DNA of 64,000 nt from Phallus indusiatus (taxonomy: Eukaryota; Basidiomycota; Agaricomycetes; Phallales; Phallaceae): contig JAQFWX010000027.1 of NCBI GenBank assembly GCA_027605045.1, positions 490,482 through 554,481 of the forward strand. The letters are read 5' to 3'. The number at the start of each line of letters is the position of its first letter. Position 1 is the first letter of the stretch. The translations under genes and the position numbers were made by a program. Below the pieces are notes generated by a model. The model was not told the origin of the DNA and did not search any database. It worked only from the letters and a program-made list of their open reading frames with translations. Below, piece after piece: positions 46,387 through 58,213 of the stretch.

Positions 46387-47568
46387 TTAAACATTCTCGT
46401 ACCCTGTACACTTTGCAAACAAGTAGTCTTTCCCATTGATGTGAACCATTCCATCTTTCAAAACGCATTTCCACTTATTTTTCACTCTTGCGACCTAAAC
46501 AAATCAGGTTGAGAGACTATTTCTTACTAGGAGAGCTGGGGGAAAAGTCGAACCTTATCATATGTACAAAACACGATATCTTGATCAGGACCACCAGTTT
46601 CAGTTTCTTCGGCGCCCTCGCCTTCCGACTCTGAGTCGTCCAAATCCGAATTGATTTCCTCCGAGGCACCTGGAACTCTGGTTGTGATGACCCCGGCATT
46701 CCCGCGCCTGGAGGAGGGTATTAGAAGAATTTGAAGATGTTGATGCTGCACCATCAAATTGAGGGATCCTCGACATGTCGCCTAGATGAGAAGGTTCTGC
46801 TGAGCGATTCCATGGAGGCGCACCACCTGAGCGTCGAGGGACTGATTGAGTTTGTTGTGCTGCTGCTGTGGGCTGCGACGGAAGAGTTTGAGGTTGTGGG
46901 GAATAATGAGGAGCGGGAGGCGGGGAGGTCTTTGAGGTTGGAACTGAAGGACGGATTCGCTCCCAGAAGGCTGACCAGGGTGGGTCGGTGGGTGTGAATG
47001 AAGAGGGTGGGAAGAACATATGTCGTTTGAAGATGCATAGGTTGACCTGGCGGCGGCGGCGGGTACCGGGAGGCTCCCGGATTCTGTTTTGACAGAAATT
47101 GGAGGGAGCGGGCCATTACTTTGATATTGATTGTGTGTCGATGATGGTGGAAAATGGGATGGATGGGGATAGTGAGAGGGATGGGGTGGAGGTGGAGGTG
47201 GTGGAAAAGAGGCTGGCAATGAGGGAATCGAAGACTGCGATGCAGAGGCGAGGTCATTTGCGTTAGAATTTTGCCTCGAGTCAGTTTCAAATTCGGCTAC
47301 TTTGGACGCAATTATTTTAGACTCCCAACGCTGATAAAAGGGTGAGTAAGATGCGAAATGCAAGAAACAGGTTAATTGGCTCACCGTCTGAAGATCCGCA
47401 AGAACGTCCTCCGAAACGCCGTATTCATCAAATTCAGACCTGATGTTGTTGATCACGTCGTCAATGACTGATCGGTATGTTGAGGGCTATTGTGAAGGAA
47501 TTGTAAATTAAACAAACAAATTCGCCATTTACGGTCCAGGGAGTGCTTACCACAATTTTATTCGACAT
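46387..47568 (-). CDS. TOA1: TFIIA large subunit
   Basis: A general transcription factor subunit that helps TBP bind the TATA box. MSNKIV (47,568) splices to PSTYRSVIDDVINNIRSEFDEYGVSEDVLADLQ, the alpha-domain helices. A long Pro/Ser/His-rich linker follows, with PPPPPPPHPSHYPHPSHFPP. The acidic region DLDDSESEGEGAEETE leads to the beta domain QDIVFCTYDK-VARVKNKWKCVLKDGMVHINGKDYLFAKCTGYENV and a stop at 46,387. Both conserved ends are complete. Introns near 47,333-47,387, 46,709 and 46,493-46,552 are approximate. Sequence just beyond the stop is duplicated at 44,009. Confidence 0.92.
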
Positions 47569-47787
47569 TTTTTATCGACTTTCGTTTTCCTTCGAATTTT
47601 TTTGATCTCCTTTTTTCCACTTCTATTGTTACGGCCTAGTACCCACGAAAGCAACTTTGAACCACACACCAAAGCTTGGAACTTTGAGCTCGGGCTTGCG
47701 TGCTCGTCGCGGACGAATTCTGAGTCTGGGTCTTTCGAACTCCGATACCTTTCTTCTTATTACTCAACCCAAGTAATGTAAAAAAAT

Positions 47788-50183
47788 ATGGCCGATCCTT
47801 TCAGCTTTATAGCATCTTCCGTCTCTTCTCGTCCTGTGCGTAATGCTGCAACATCAATAACTCAGTCAAAACAGTCAAAAAACAGCAACTCATCTGATGC
47901 ATTCCATGACTTGGTCTCCTTCGATGCCAACGCAACTACCAGCAAGCAAACGAGCAACCTCACCTTAGCAGAGCGCGCTGCCAAGGCTGAACAGGACCGC
48001 AAGGCCCGTTTGAATAACGATACCCATGTTTACCAAGATTCTTTTTGGGATAAATTCGATACCTCCTCGACGTCTGCTCCACCAAAGCCGGCCAAGCTGA
48101 CTAGCAACGTCCTGGCTTCTTCAGCGACTGATCGAGGGCCACGAATTGCCAAAGACTCATGGGATATTGATTTTATATCTTTGGAATCTACCAAACCCCC
48201 CTCCAATTTACCCTCCAGCTCCTTTTCAAGCAATATCAATGCTAATTTACTGGACTCAGACGACACTTCCCCTTTCGTTGATTTCAATGGCTCGTCCCAT
48301 CCATCGACTCTTATTCGTTCCGATACCCCGGGTAGCTTCGAATTTGGGGATAGCGATGAGCGTTATGAACAGGATGAAGATGACATTCTGGGCGAACTCG
48401 GGAAACCAATTGAATTAGTGAAGAGTGCGGTACCAAAAGTAATTTCTTTCATAATTCCATCTTCTCACTTTTTATGATGATCCCGTTTAGGAACCCTTAT
48501 CCACCGCTCCCCCTCGGCAGCCTGCTCGCCCGACCGCTTCATCTTCATTTTCATCGTCGCCCCCGCCGCATGTATTGGGTAAATTGGTCGAAATGGGATT
48601 TTCGGTTCAACAAGCCAGAACAGCCCTCATTGAAACATCCATGGACGTAGATGCAGCAGTGGAAATGCTGTTACGAGATACCGTTGATATGCCACTTGAA
48701 ATTTCAGAAAGTGCCCCCCTCCCACTCGGAAAGGACCGAAGGCGACCCGCGGCTCCATCTCCTCATCCTCCTTCAGGCTCCCAAGACTCCGTCCAAGCTT
48801 TACAAGAGCAAGCTGACAGACTATTGTCACAGGCATCGTCAATTGGGTTCAATGTGTTCAACAAGGCAAATGCATTATGGAGAGAAGGTCGTGAAAAGGT
48901 GATCAAAGTTTATGAGGAACAGCGACTAGGAGTACCAGAAGATAAGGTACAAACCAGGACACGGCCGAGATGGATGGAAGATCAAGCGCCGCCTGACAAC
49001 CATGCTCGTCTCCGAACTGATTCCGCTGAATCATCACCCACACCGTATAAATCTCCCGCGCGCCATCGCGTTCCACAATCGGCTAGCCTTATTCCCTCCA
49101 CTTCTGACCCTGTTCCTCCTGTTGCTCAGATACCTCGTAAACCAACACCATCAGTTTCTCGTCCTTCGCTTCCGCCGACCCCAATTATTAGACATAACGT
49201 TGAAGTTTCGGCATTTGACTTAGCTGTAAGCAATGCAGCCAAGACGAAAGGAACGGAGTTTTTCAAACTAGGACGATTTGCCGAAGCCGAAGCCTCTTAT
49301 TCTCGTGCAATAGGGGTTCTACCTGAGTTGCACTTGCTACGCATACCACTTCATAATAATCGAGCCTTGACCCGGTTAAAAACTGGGGAATACACTGAGT
49401 ATAGAGGACGCCGCGATGGTCATACGCATCGTGGTCGGGGACTTGGGCAGCTCTTGGCATCCTAGCAGAGAAACTCAGGACGGTGCCACTTTAGCTCAGG
49501 CTGTGTCAAAAGCGTATCGAAGAAGAGCAGAGGCCTACGAAGGTTTGGAACGGTGGAAAGATGCCCAAGCAGATTGGGAAACCTTGAACTCTTTATCATG
49601 GGTCGAATACTCAACCAAGAAGGACGCTGTGAACGGCATAACACGGTGCAGACGTATGTTATCCGGCAATGTACAAGACTCCTCCCGTAAGGCGAACACA
49701 TCAACGCGGTCCTCCGCTGTTACCAAGTCCGTTCAACCCAGGCTTCCTGCATCTTCCTCTCCGGCAGCGGAGGGTCCTGCCCTGTCACGAGTCCGTACGG
49801 CAAATCTAACGCAGGAAAAGGAGGACCAGGAACGACATGAGCTAAAGGATGTGGTCGATGGACGTCTAGAAGCATGGAGATCAGGGAAAGAGAAGAATAT
49901 ACGAGCATTAATTGCCAGTCTAGAGACAATTTTGCCCCCGAAATTCAAATGGCAGAGTGTTGGGATGTCAGAACTCGTGACTAATAATCAAGTCAAAATA
50001 CGATATATGAAAGCGATCGCACGATTACATCCAGACAAGGTGCGGGTATTTTGTCGTCACATTTTCTTTTCTAATTTCCCTGCTTCTATTCAGTTGTCTA
50101 GCATCGATACTTCGGTCGAGGAACGTATGATAGCCAATGGCGTATTTGGTACATTAAATGAAGCATGGAACTCTTTGAAGTAG
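47788..50183 (+). CDS. SWA2: Auxilin-like clathrin uncoating factor
   Basis: Swa2/auxilin recruits Hsp70 to clathrin coats to dismantle them. The protein starts MADPFSFIASSVSS, with a disordered Ser-rich N-terminus containing DPF-like and DLV/SFW motifs (DSFWDKF). A UBA domain follows an intron (GKLVEMGFSVQQARTALIETSMDVDAAVEMLL). A TPR region comes next (AKTKGTEFFKLGRFAEAEASYSRAI, RRRAEAYEGLERWKDAQADWETL). A C-terminal J domain ends it, with the HPD signature in AIARLHPDKV and the closing helix FGTLNEAWNSLK. The order UBA-TPR-J is that of Swa2. Introns lie near 48,440-48,490, 49,398-49,478 and 50,042-50,093. It is divergent from the TFIIA gene, with about 220 bases between start codons. Confidence 0.9.
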
Positions 50184-50623
50184 AACATTAAATTATTACA
50201 GGTAGAATATACCCTACCGCACACGCCTGTATTTATATGGAGGGATCGTCACTCGCTTGGTTGCGTATTTATACCCTTAGACTTTGTAGAAAGTGACTTT
50301 GACCGACTGTTGGATCTGTCAATTACTATGTTTTCTAGTGGCTTCGTCTACGGGCCAATAAAATCTTGTAGGAACTTGTTCTACACATTCAAACCAGCGT
50401 ACAAATTGTCCAGGATCATAGTACCTATCCACGGTTACCGGTCATCCATCGGTTGTGATGCAAGCCACACCTCGTTCCACTCAGTACGTCCGTGGACAAT
50501 ATGAAGTAAAATTTGTTATAAAGTCCACGATGTGGACCCGTCAGTGCTAGTGGAGGTCAAAAGATTGTTGAAAATCGGATGACTAAGCTTATATAAAAGC
50601 GCCTGCCTGACACGAAACTGACC

Positions 50624-53226
50624 ATGGAGGGGACTGAATTATGTTTGCCTCCAGATTTACCATATCCTGTAACAATCTCCTCTCTTGCTTTGCAGCCGTC
50701 GTCTGAGGTTACTCGTGGAACACGTCTACTCACTTATTCGTACACCTTCAAGTCGGCTGCCACCGGGAGCTCCGAAACACGTTTTGGGACATGGGACTCC
50801 ACGACAAACGGCACGTTGCACTCGTGGAAGGTCAATCGAGGAGATATCATCTCCCAGCCGAAAGCGGTAGTCATTATTAACGAACCATGCAAGCACCCGG
50901 TGCAAATTGGCGGTTTATGTGCGGTTTGTGGGAAGGATATAACAGAGTATGTAGTCCTTGACAAGTTCTTCATCAATGTTTTGTCTTTATATGCGGTAAC
51001 TATATCCTCAAAAGATCAGACTATATGGGCTCTTCCTATGCCTCTAGAGCCACAATTCAAATGACTCATTCAGGGAAGGGACCCACCGTTTCTCTTGAGG
51101 AAGCCGAGAAGCTGGAGAGGGAAACAGCCACTCATCTGTTGCAACGGCGAAAACTTTCATTAATAGTCGACCTTGACCAAACTATTGTGCACGCTACCGT
51201 CGATCCCACTGTTGGAGAATGGATTGTTGAAGGTGAAGCATGGGAAGCTAGACATAGTGCGAAGGCGGATACAAAGGCGGAGGCTCCTGCTATCGACGAC
51301 GATGATCCTGTCAACCCAAACTGGGAGGCTCTTAAAGACGTAGCAAAATTCATCCTTGGACCAGAAACAATAGGCCAGTCTCATCGCAATAATAACGCCC
51401 CCAAGTTCAATATACCTGGGTGCATGTATTACATCAAACCTAGGCAAGTTTTGATTGTTCGTTAATATCGAATTCATCCTCACGCTAGGTTCTTCTAGGC
51501 CCGGTCTACAGTCGTTTCTCAAAAGGATCAATGAGAAATATGAGATGCACGTTTACACGATGGGTACTCGAGCGTATGCCGAAGCTGTATGTGCCGCTAT
51601 AGACCCGGATGGTACTTTCTTTCGCGATCGTGTTCTAAGCAGGGATGAGAGTGGAAGTGCGTGTATCTTTTGGCTAATGTGGTGCTTGTTTACCAATTGC
51701 CATTCTATTTTTAAATTTAGGCTTTACTCAGAAAAGCCTACAACGTCTATTTCCTTGTGATCAATCCATGGTTGTTGTTATTGATGACCGTGCCGATGTC
51801 TGGGAATGGAGTCCAAACTTGGTCAAGGTCAGACCGTGTACGTCTCACAATCAGTCTCATCAGTGTTGCTTTTTCGTATACCAATAAACCACTTGATTCT
51901 GCAGATGACTTTTTTGTAGGTATCGGGGATATCAACTCGACAACCGTACCAAAAGCTCCGACAACAGTAGCTGGTGCCGTACTCGCTGCCCAAAACAAAA
52001 TTACAAGCGAACGAATTGCGGCGCAAGTTGAAGATCGTCCGCTAGCGAAGAAACAAGAGCTTTTAGAGGAAGAGGAGCAGAAAGAGGAAGAAGAAACCAA
52101 GACGACTGTTAATGGGGCGAAGCAAAAGAGTAGCAATGAAACGCACGAGAAACATAACCTTCATCACCGGAAGGCTTTGTTAAAAAATGACGATGTTGAA
52201 TTGACTCGAGTTGCCAATGTAGGGGTTTCATTGCAGACCATGAATTCATATAATTCTTACAATTCATTTCAGCTACTGGAGGAGGTACACAAACAGTTTT
52301 ATGATGCATATGATGCCCGGCTACCTGGGTCAGAACATTCATCTCATGAAGTTGCATATGACGTGCGGGTAAATGTCTATCGTTTTACTCCACTTGCTGA
52401 ACTTCTGCTAACTTTGGTATTACTTGTCTGTCAGACCATTATTCCTCGAATACGAACGGAGTCACATGATCCCGCAGCACTACGAAGGCGTCCAGATGGA
52501 CCTTCGCACATTGTTCCATCGGATAATGCGGCTCAGTCATCTTCCGCGTCAATATCGCCCAAAATACATGTAACACCCCCGGAAGAAGACGAAGAAGACT
52601 TTGTTGAAGATCCCGGCATTGGGGTTGACCTTGATGCCGATGTTTGGGCGGATGCTAATGCTGAAGTGGACGAGGTCCTGGGAGAAGAAACAGAGGATGA
52701 TGAATTAGGATCGAACTTTCCCGCAGATGAATCGGCGGTAGACGATAGCGGATGGCGTTCTGATGCCAGGTTCGTCAAAATATCTATACCTGATATGTAT
52801 TACATCGGCTACACCTGACTGAACAGCAACGCAAGCTCATTCTCGGTGAAGAGGGGTACAAAACGGTCAAGAAGCTCAAGCGTGTCAGTTCCGAATAAGG
52901 AAAACAAAATATTTCCACTAACCAAGCGGACTAAGCTACTAGAATCGCGTCGAAGCATTAATGTGGTTTCGTCACGTCCAAAGCCTAACCATTCCGAGCA
53001 TGCTGGCGGTAGTGAGGCAACAGTTAGTCGTGAGGGGTCCTTGAAAGATGGAGAAGACGAAACAACGGCTGCTATTGCCGATGTCGATGAATGGGAAGAT
53101 AGGAGCCGCGATAATGAGAGTACGACGTCCACGGATGGAGATGATGCCCTTAACGAATTTGACGACGACGACGATTTCTTAGCAAGAGAGCTTGGATTAG
53201 AAGAAGAGGAAGAAGCCGGTGGTTAG
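50624..53226 (+). CDS. FCP1: FCP1, RNA polymerase II CTD phosphatase, BRCT domain not visible
   Basis: Fcp1 removes phosphate from the polymerase II tail to recycle the enzyme. The N-terminal part has a biotinyl-like region (GTLHSWKVNRGDIIS) and KHPVQIGGLCAVCGKDIT. The FCPH catalytic domain has LIVDLDQTIVHATVDPTVGEWI (DxDxT), MHVYTMGTRAYAEAVCAAIDPDG, RVLSRDE and VVVIDDRADVWEWSPNLV. After EVHKQFYDAYDARLPG and TIIPRIRTE the family normally has a BRCT domain. Here the sequence passes directly to a Ser/Asp-rich stretch (TPPEEDEEDFVEDPGIGVD). The C-terminus has basic KRGTKRSRSSSVSVPNKEN, then DDDDDFLARELGLEEEEE. A splice at about 52,769-52,829 joins DA to SNASSFSVKRG in frame. Confidence 0.88.
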
Positions 53227-53391
53227 AGATCTATGATTTGCTGCTATTTTTTCTTTTCTTTATTCTTTCGGTATTTTTCTTGTATTGTAAGAGTTGTATT
53301 ATGTATACTTCCAACAGGCTATTACTAGGAAATGAATAATTTTGAAACAAACATTCCACAATAAATAGACGAAAAATGAAACAATTAAACT

Positions 53392-56133
53392 CTAGTTGAG
53401 CTCCACATAATTTGCTATACATAATAAGTAAATTATAACATTATGGGCAATAAAAAAGTCTCACCCGGAAACAATCCAGTAGATCCGTCAGGTGCAATGC
53501 CTTGCCACCAATCCTCGGATACTGCTTCGATGTGGGTAATTTGATCGCCCTCCTTGAAAGAAATTTCATTGTCTTCGCCGGCATCATAACTGAAACTTCT
53601 AAGAATTATTGCTGGTAGAAATAAATTCTATGGACGCACTCGTATAAGGCAACAGCAACCGTTCCTTGGTCTGCAGCGGGCTCTGGCTCTGGCTCCGGCT
53701 CCGGAGTAGGCGACCGAGGGTGCGGCAGGCTTAACAAAATGTTAATTCTGGTTGCTGTAAGAACCAACAAGATAATCGAACTCACAACGACGGGTGGTGG
53801 TGGTGGAGGCGGAGGAGGAGGAGGCGGGGGCGGTGGGGGAGGTTCTGCTTCATTCTCAGGCTCGTCAGGCGTTGCAATTAATTCTACATAATTGGCTATA
53901 TTTCGAGTTATTTAACACAAGACATAATGTTGAAAAAAAGGTGCTCACCGGGGAATAAGCCCGACTTTGACCCGCCATCGCCCACCCTTGCCACCAGCCT
54001 TAATGCAAGACTGAGTTTTAGAATACTAACTAGATGAGACATTCTCATAAAAACATCACCTTCGTCTAATTGTTCTATTTGTTCAATCAGCTCTCCCTCT
54101 GTAAGGCTCATTTCATTATCTTCCGTGGCTTCATATGAGTATTGGACGACGGCACACAATCCCTTCCCAGACTGCTTTCAATTATCAGTAAACAACCTAT
54201 GAATCAAACGTTTAACTTGCTTGATGGAGATTATGTTCTTCAACTGGTAACTCAGGCTCGGGTTCAGGGTTCAGTTCAGGTTCAGGTTGTTCTTCGGGCT
54301 CAGGAACTGTAGCAAAGTTCTTAAACGATAGTTAGTGAAATAGAAGCCGTGTTACTAATGCTCGACTCTTACCATTACGGGTGGTGGGGGTGGAGGCGGC
54401 GGGGGCGGTGGAGGCGGTGGAGGGAAATCTAGCTCAGGTTCAGGAGCTGCCGCTGGTGCCGGCGGAGGCGGTGGTGGTGGTGGTGGCGGGGTGGTGGAGG
54501 TGATAAAGCGTCTTCTTCAGGTTCAGGGGCCGCCAAGGGTGGTGATACTGGTGGGACAAACAATGGTTTCCTTTCCTCTGAGGTAAATTCATTCTAGAGA
54601 CAGCAGGAGCGTTGGAAATGGGCTCTTCAACTTTCTTCAATGGGGCATATCTAGGCATCGTAGCAGCTGGTGCTGCCGCCTGAATTGCAGCTCTAGAACG
54701 AGCCTCATCTTCCTCTTGTTGTTTCTTCGCAAGTGCTTGACGTTCTGACCAAGTAAGCTTCTTAGGTCCGCTGCTTGACGCGAGGCGTGAAACAGAAGGC
54801 GTAGATTCTTCCGACACCTGCTGGCGGGATGCAAATGGATTGACCAGCTTCTTGGGGGGTGGAAGGCTAACAGGTGTGTAAGCAGTCCCCTAATATGTTT
54901 AAAATATATAGGTATACAGTTATACGGATACTATCAAGAGACGGCTTACGACAGGGCCAATTTTATCTTCCTCGGCTGAACTCGACACGGTTGGCGTCAC
55001 CTTTGGAGGCGGGGGGGTCGAGACATAAGTCTTATGACAGGGTCAAACCAAAGCGTTAACAAGCATATCGTAATGTAACATACAGGACGGGAGAAAGATG
55101 GTGGTGGAGGCGGGGGAGAAGGCGCCGCGGTTGGCGTTTCTTCCTCCCAAGAAGGAGTGATCGACTTGACGTTAGAGACAGTCTTGGCCGGTAGCGTTGT
55201 TGGAGCCGAATAGGACGGTGCCTATGAAAAAGCCCTTGTATTAATATGGCAACAAACAAAACAATTGGAAGGAAATATTTACCTTTGCAGTAGTGGTGAA
55301 ACTCGTTGGCGCTTTAGGGGGAGCAGCTGCTCTTAGACTCGCTATGTCTACTTTTCCAACCGGGGTATAGTTTGTTCCAACAGGTGCAATAGGCTCCGGA
55401 CGTCTTTGAGGTTCATTGTGGACAGAATATTTAGATCCAGATGCTTCTCGTACACGTTTCATAATAAGTGACGGCACGACATCACCCTGCACAATTGAAC
55501 AAAACTCGTACAAGAGATTGAACTAAAAGACAACATACCTCATTACGAGCACTTATAACAACATGAGCGTTTTTAAGGTACCGAGTGACGGCGGCAGAAT
55601 GGGAGTCTAGGCCAGAACAGGATCAGGCATCAGGTTGGTTAACGACCAACGAGAGAACGAACGAAATAAGCCCTTCTTCGCCTCTGGTACACCATCTCCG
55701 CACCAATTTACTTGCACATACTTTGGGAGTTGTGTCTGAAATTGTACGTGATTAGACGGCGATCAGCATGCATGAAACCATTATAAGATCGTACATTTGG
55801 ATCTTTGACTTGGGCAAAAGCGTATTGAATCCTGGATGAATAGAAATAGAGTTCGGGAAAACGATATAGCAGAGCGCCAATAGGATGAAATGTACAAACC
55901 TGCCATCTGAAAATTCTTCCTCTAATTCTTCTAAACCTCCTGATCCTTGGGCTTGAACCTGGGATTTTGCAGTGATGAGCCGAAAGCAAGATCAGAAACT
56001 AGACAAGACACACCTTCAGGTCATTCGAAGCCTTCTCGTAGGTGAGTATCATCCAATCTCCATCTGATCCATCGAGAACCGATTTGTATGCAGAAGCAAT
56101 CTCTTTTGCAGATAAATTGACTTGTAACGACAT
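53392..56133 (-). CDS. ABP1: Actin-binding protein 1 (ADF-H and SH3 domains)
   Basis: Abp1 binds actin filaments at endocytic patches and activates Arp2/3. MSLQVNLSAKEIASAYKSVLDGSDGDWMILTYEKASNDLKV (start 56,133) opens an ADF/cofilin domain that continues with LEELEEEFSDGRIQYAFAQVKDPN and KYVQVNWCGDGVPEAKKGLF. The middle is charged and Pro-rich, with very long Gly/Pro codon runs at about 53,780-53,840 and 54,375-54,500. Two SH3 domains close the protein: LCAVVQYSYEATEDNEMSLTEGELIEQIEQLDEGDV and YDAGEDNEISFKEGDQITHIEAVSEDWWQGIAPDGSTGLFP-ANYVELN, with a stop at 53,392. Many introns. The repetitive poly-Pro regions make exact exon edges uncertain. Confidence 0.88.
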
Positions 56134-56314
56134 GGAAATGTCGGTGAGAGCGTTAAGGACGTAACGCGTAACAATTCCCACGAGTGTCACATGGTTGTGC
56201 GACACGTCGACCAATCACGAAACGTCCATTAAGGTATGACATTGAGACTATTAAAAGAGGTGAACACGTCGTCTTTAGTCTTTACCCTAGATTCACACTT
56301 TCCACTTTTTTAAT

Positions 56315-57756
56315 ATGCTCCTCGAACGCTCGAGTGTCTTGCTCGTGCTAGCATCGCTGTTAGTCTCGCCTCTTGAAGCGGCTCTTTTCCCCAAAAAGTC
56401 CATCGTTAAACATATTGGCAAAAAAGAATTCCAAGCTGCCCTCAAAGAAGAAGTGAGTACGCGCTCCTCTTCTTCTTTTATACCCCGAAGCTTATTTGGC
56501 TCTAGCGGACATTTGTTACGGCATTCGTGGCACCATGGTGTGGCGTAAGTTCTTGTCTATCTCTCCACGTCGGAACTGGAAGTTAACTGAGATCAGCATT
56601 GTCAAAGAGCGGTTCCCGAGCTAACACGAGCAGCCACGGGTCTGCATCCTCTGGTACCAGTTTATGCCGTTGACTGCGATGATGAAAAGAACAAGCCTTT
56701 ATGTGCTGAGGAAGTAAGCTGTCCAATAAATAATTGCTGTCTTTAACACATCAGTTCCTTACATTCTCAAAAAGGGAGTCAAAGGTTTCCCAACGATCAA
56801 GGTATGCACTTTGTTCTATCCTCACTCATTCGTTGGTTCGCCAGAATGAACACCATCCTAGCTCTATCCCGAAGGGAAGAAAATGGCTCCGTTAGAATTC
56901 GATGGAGCACGGACAGCAAGCAGCTTCTTCTACTGGGCTTCGCGAGCTGTTCCAGCTAACAAGATTTTCCGTGGTCAAAACGCTCAGGATATCAACAAGA
57001 TCGTTCGGAAGGTCAGGATATTGTGCCTTGGCTTTATCAATCGAATCACTTAAACTCTCGATCCTTTCTTTCAGAATCCTGATAAGACCAAAATCGTTTT
57101 GTTGAACAAGACAAGCAAAACCCCGCTTCTTTGGCGTTCTTTGGCACAAAAGTACGGTGACCAGCTTATGTTTGGCAACTGCAGAGATCGCAAAGGCCGA
57201 GTATCGGAAGATATGGGATTCGAAGTGACCGACAAGAAATATAAAATCATCATCTATCCTCCAACAGCGACCGATCCATTCCTTTACGACAGTAATTACC
57301 AGTTTCATACCCTCTTGCTCAGTTTAAAGATGGACTATTGACCATATTCCAAAGGCATTATGAAATTCGACGTCCTGTCAAACTTTTTCGAAGGTATTAT
57401 CAATGGAACGGTCGATCTAGAACAGGTCCGAGAAGAAACTCTAGCAAAACAAGAAGCTGAAAAGTTGGCTGTAGCTCAAGGTACGACCGAAGAGGAGGTT
57501 AAAGAAGCGTCTTCTTTTGGAAATTTGGAAGATGAAACGCTGATTGACGAGAGTGGATACGGAGGTTTTGATCCTCACGGGGGAGTTGACCTTGATTACT
57601 TGTTGAAGCTCACCGGTGGAGTCAATCCATGCGGCAGGACACCCGGGTAGTGGTGTCAAATCTGGTTCGAAGAAAGAAGATACCCAAAGTGAGCCTGTGT
57701 TGTCAGGTGATGGGGAGAAGGCAGAGACCATAGCTCAAGTAAAGGATGAGCTGTAA
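56315..57756 (+). CDS. MPD1: Disulfide isomerase of the ER, single thioredoxin active site, KDEL out of frame
   Basis: A protein disulfide isomerase-like enzyme of the ER lumen. The start MLLERSSVLLVLASLLVSPLEA is a clear signal peptide. After splicing comes FQAALKEERTFVTAFVAPWCGHCQRAVPELTRAA, with the CGHC active site split by an intron. Then GVKGFPTIK (cis-Pro loop), LYPEGKKMAPLEFDGARTA, NPDKTKIVLLNKTSKTPLLWRSLAQKYGDQLMFGNC and a Glu-rich tail follow. The main frame stops at 57,648 (CGRTPG). Shifted by one base, the sequence reads HAAGHPGSGVKSGSKKED and ends VKDEL-stop at 57,756, the ER retention signal. The frame break at about 57,628 is an apparent indel. The MPD1 type is a best guess from the single active site and tail. 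Confidence 0.83.
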
Positions 57757-58213
57757 TGCATGTGATATGTTTTGTATTGTATGTAAGGCTTTCGTGTATT
57801 TATTGTCGATGTGGTTTTAGAGCGAGAATGAATGATATTAATCTAATTATGTCCCTTCCCAGCCCAGATGCCATTTCCACCCTTTCCTAAAACGTCCTGC
57901 GTTAGTAATGGAAGCAGAAAGATAAGATAAATATTAAGAGATGAGAGTTGCATAGCGCAAATATAGTTCGAAGCCCGAGATTTCCCATTAGCACGCGCTT
58001 TCGGTGGCCAATCCTACCACTCGTACCGCTTGGAACATGGAAGACAATTGAAAACAATTTCGAAACGGTTTACTCATCATTGATATCGGCGGCGCTGCGG
58101 CTGTCATTTATGGAAACCCTTTTGGCAATGTAGTAACCATGCTGTGAGCATTCACATATTTAATACACAGAAGCTCTTTTCACCTGAGCCTCGGATCTGT
58201 AATTTACCCCACC

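Noticed and set aside
46600..47290. Several overlapping frames on both strands
   Set aside because: They are shadows of the Pro/Ser-rich linker of the TFIIA gene.
52769..52846. Possible frame break in FCP1
   Set aside because: An intron ending AACAG at about 52,829 joins the acidic region to SNASSFSVKRGTKRS in frame.
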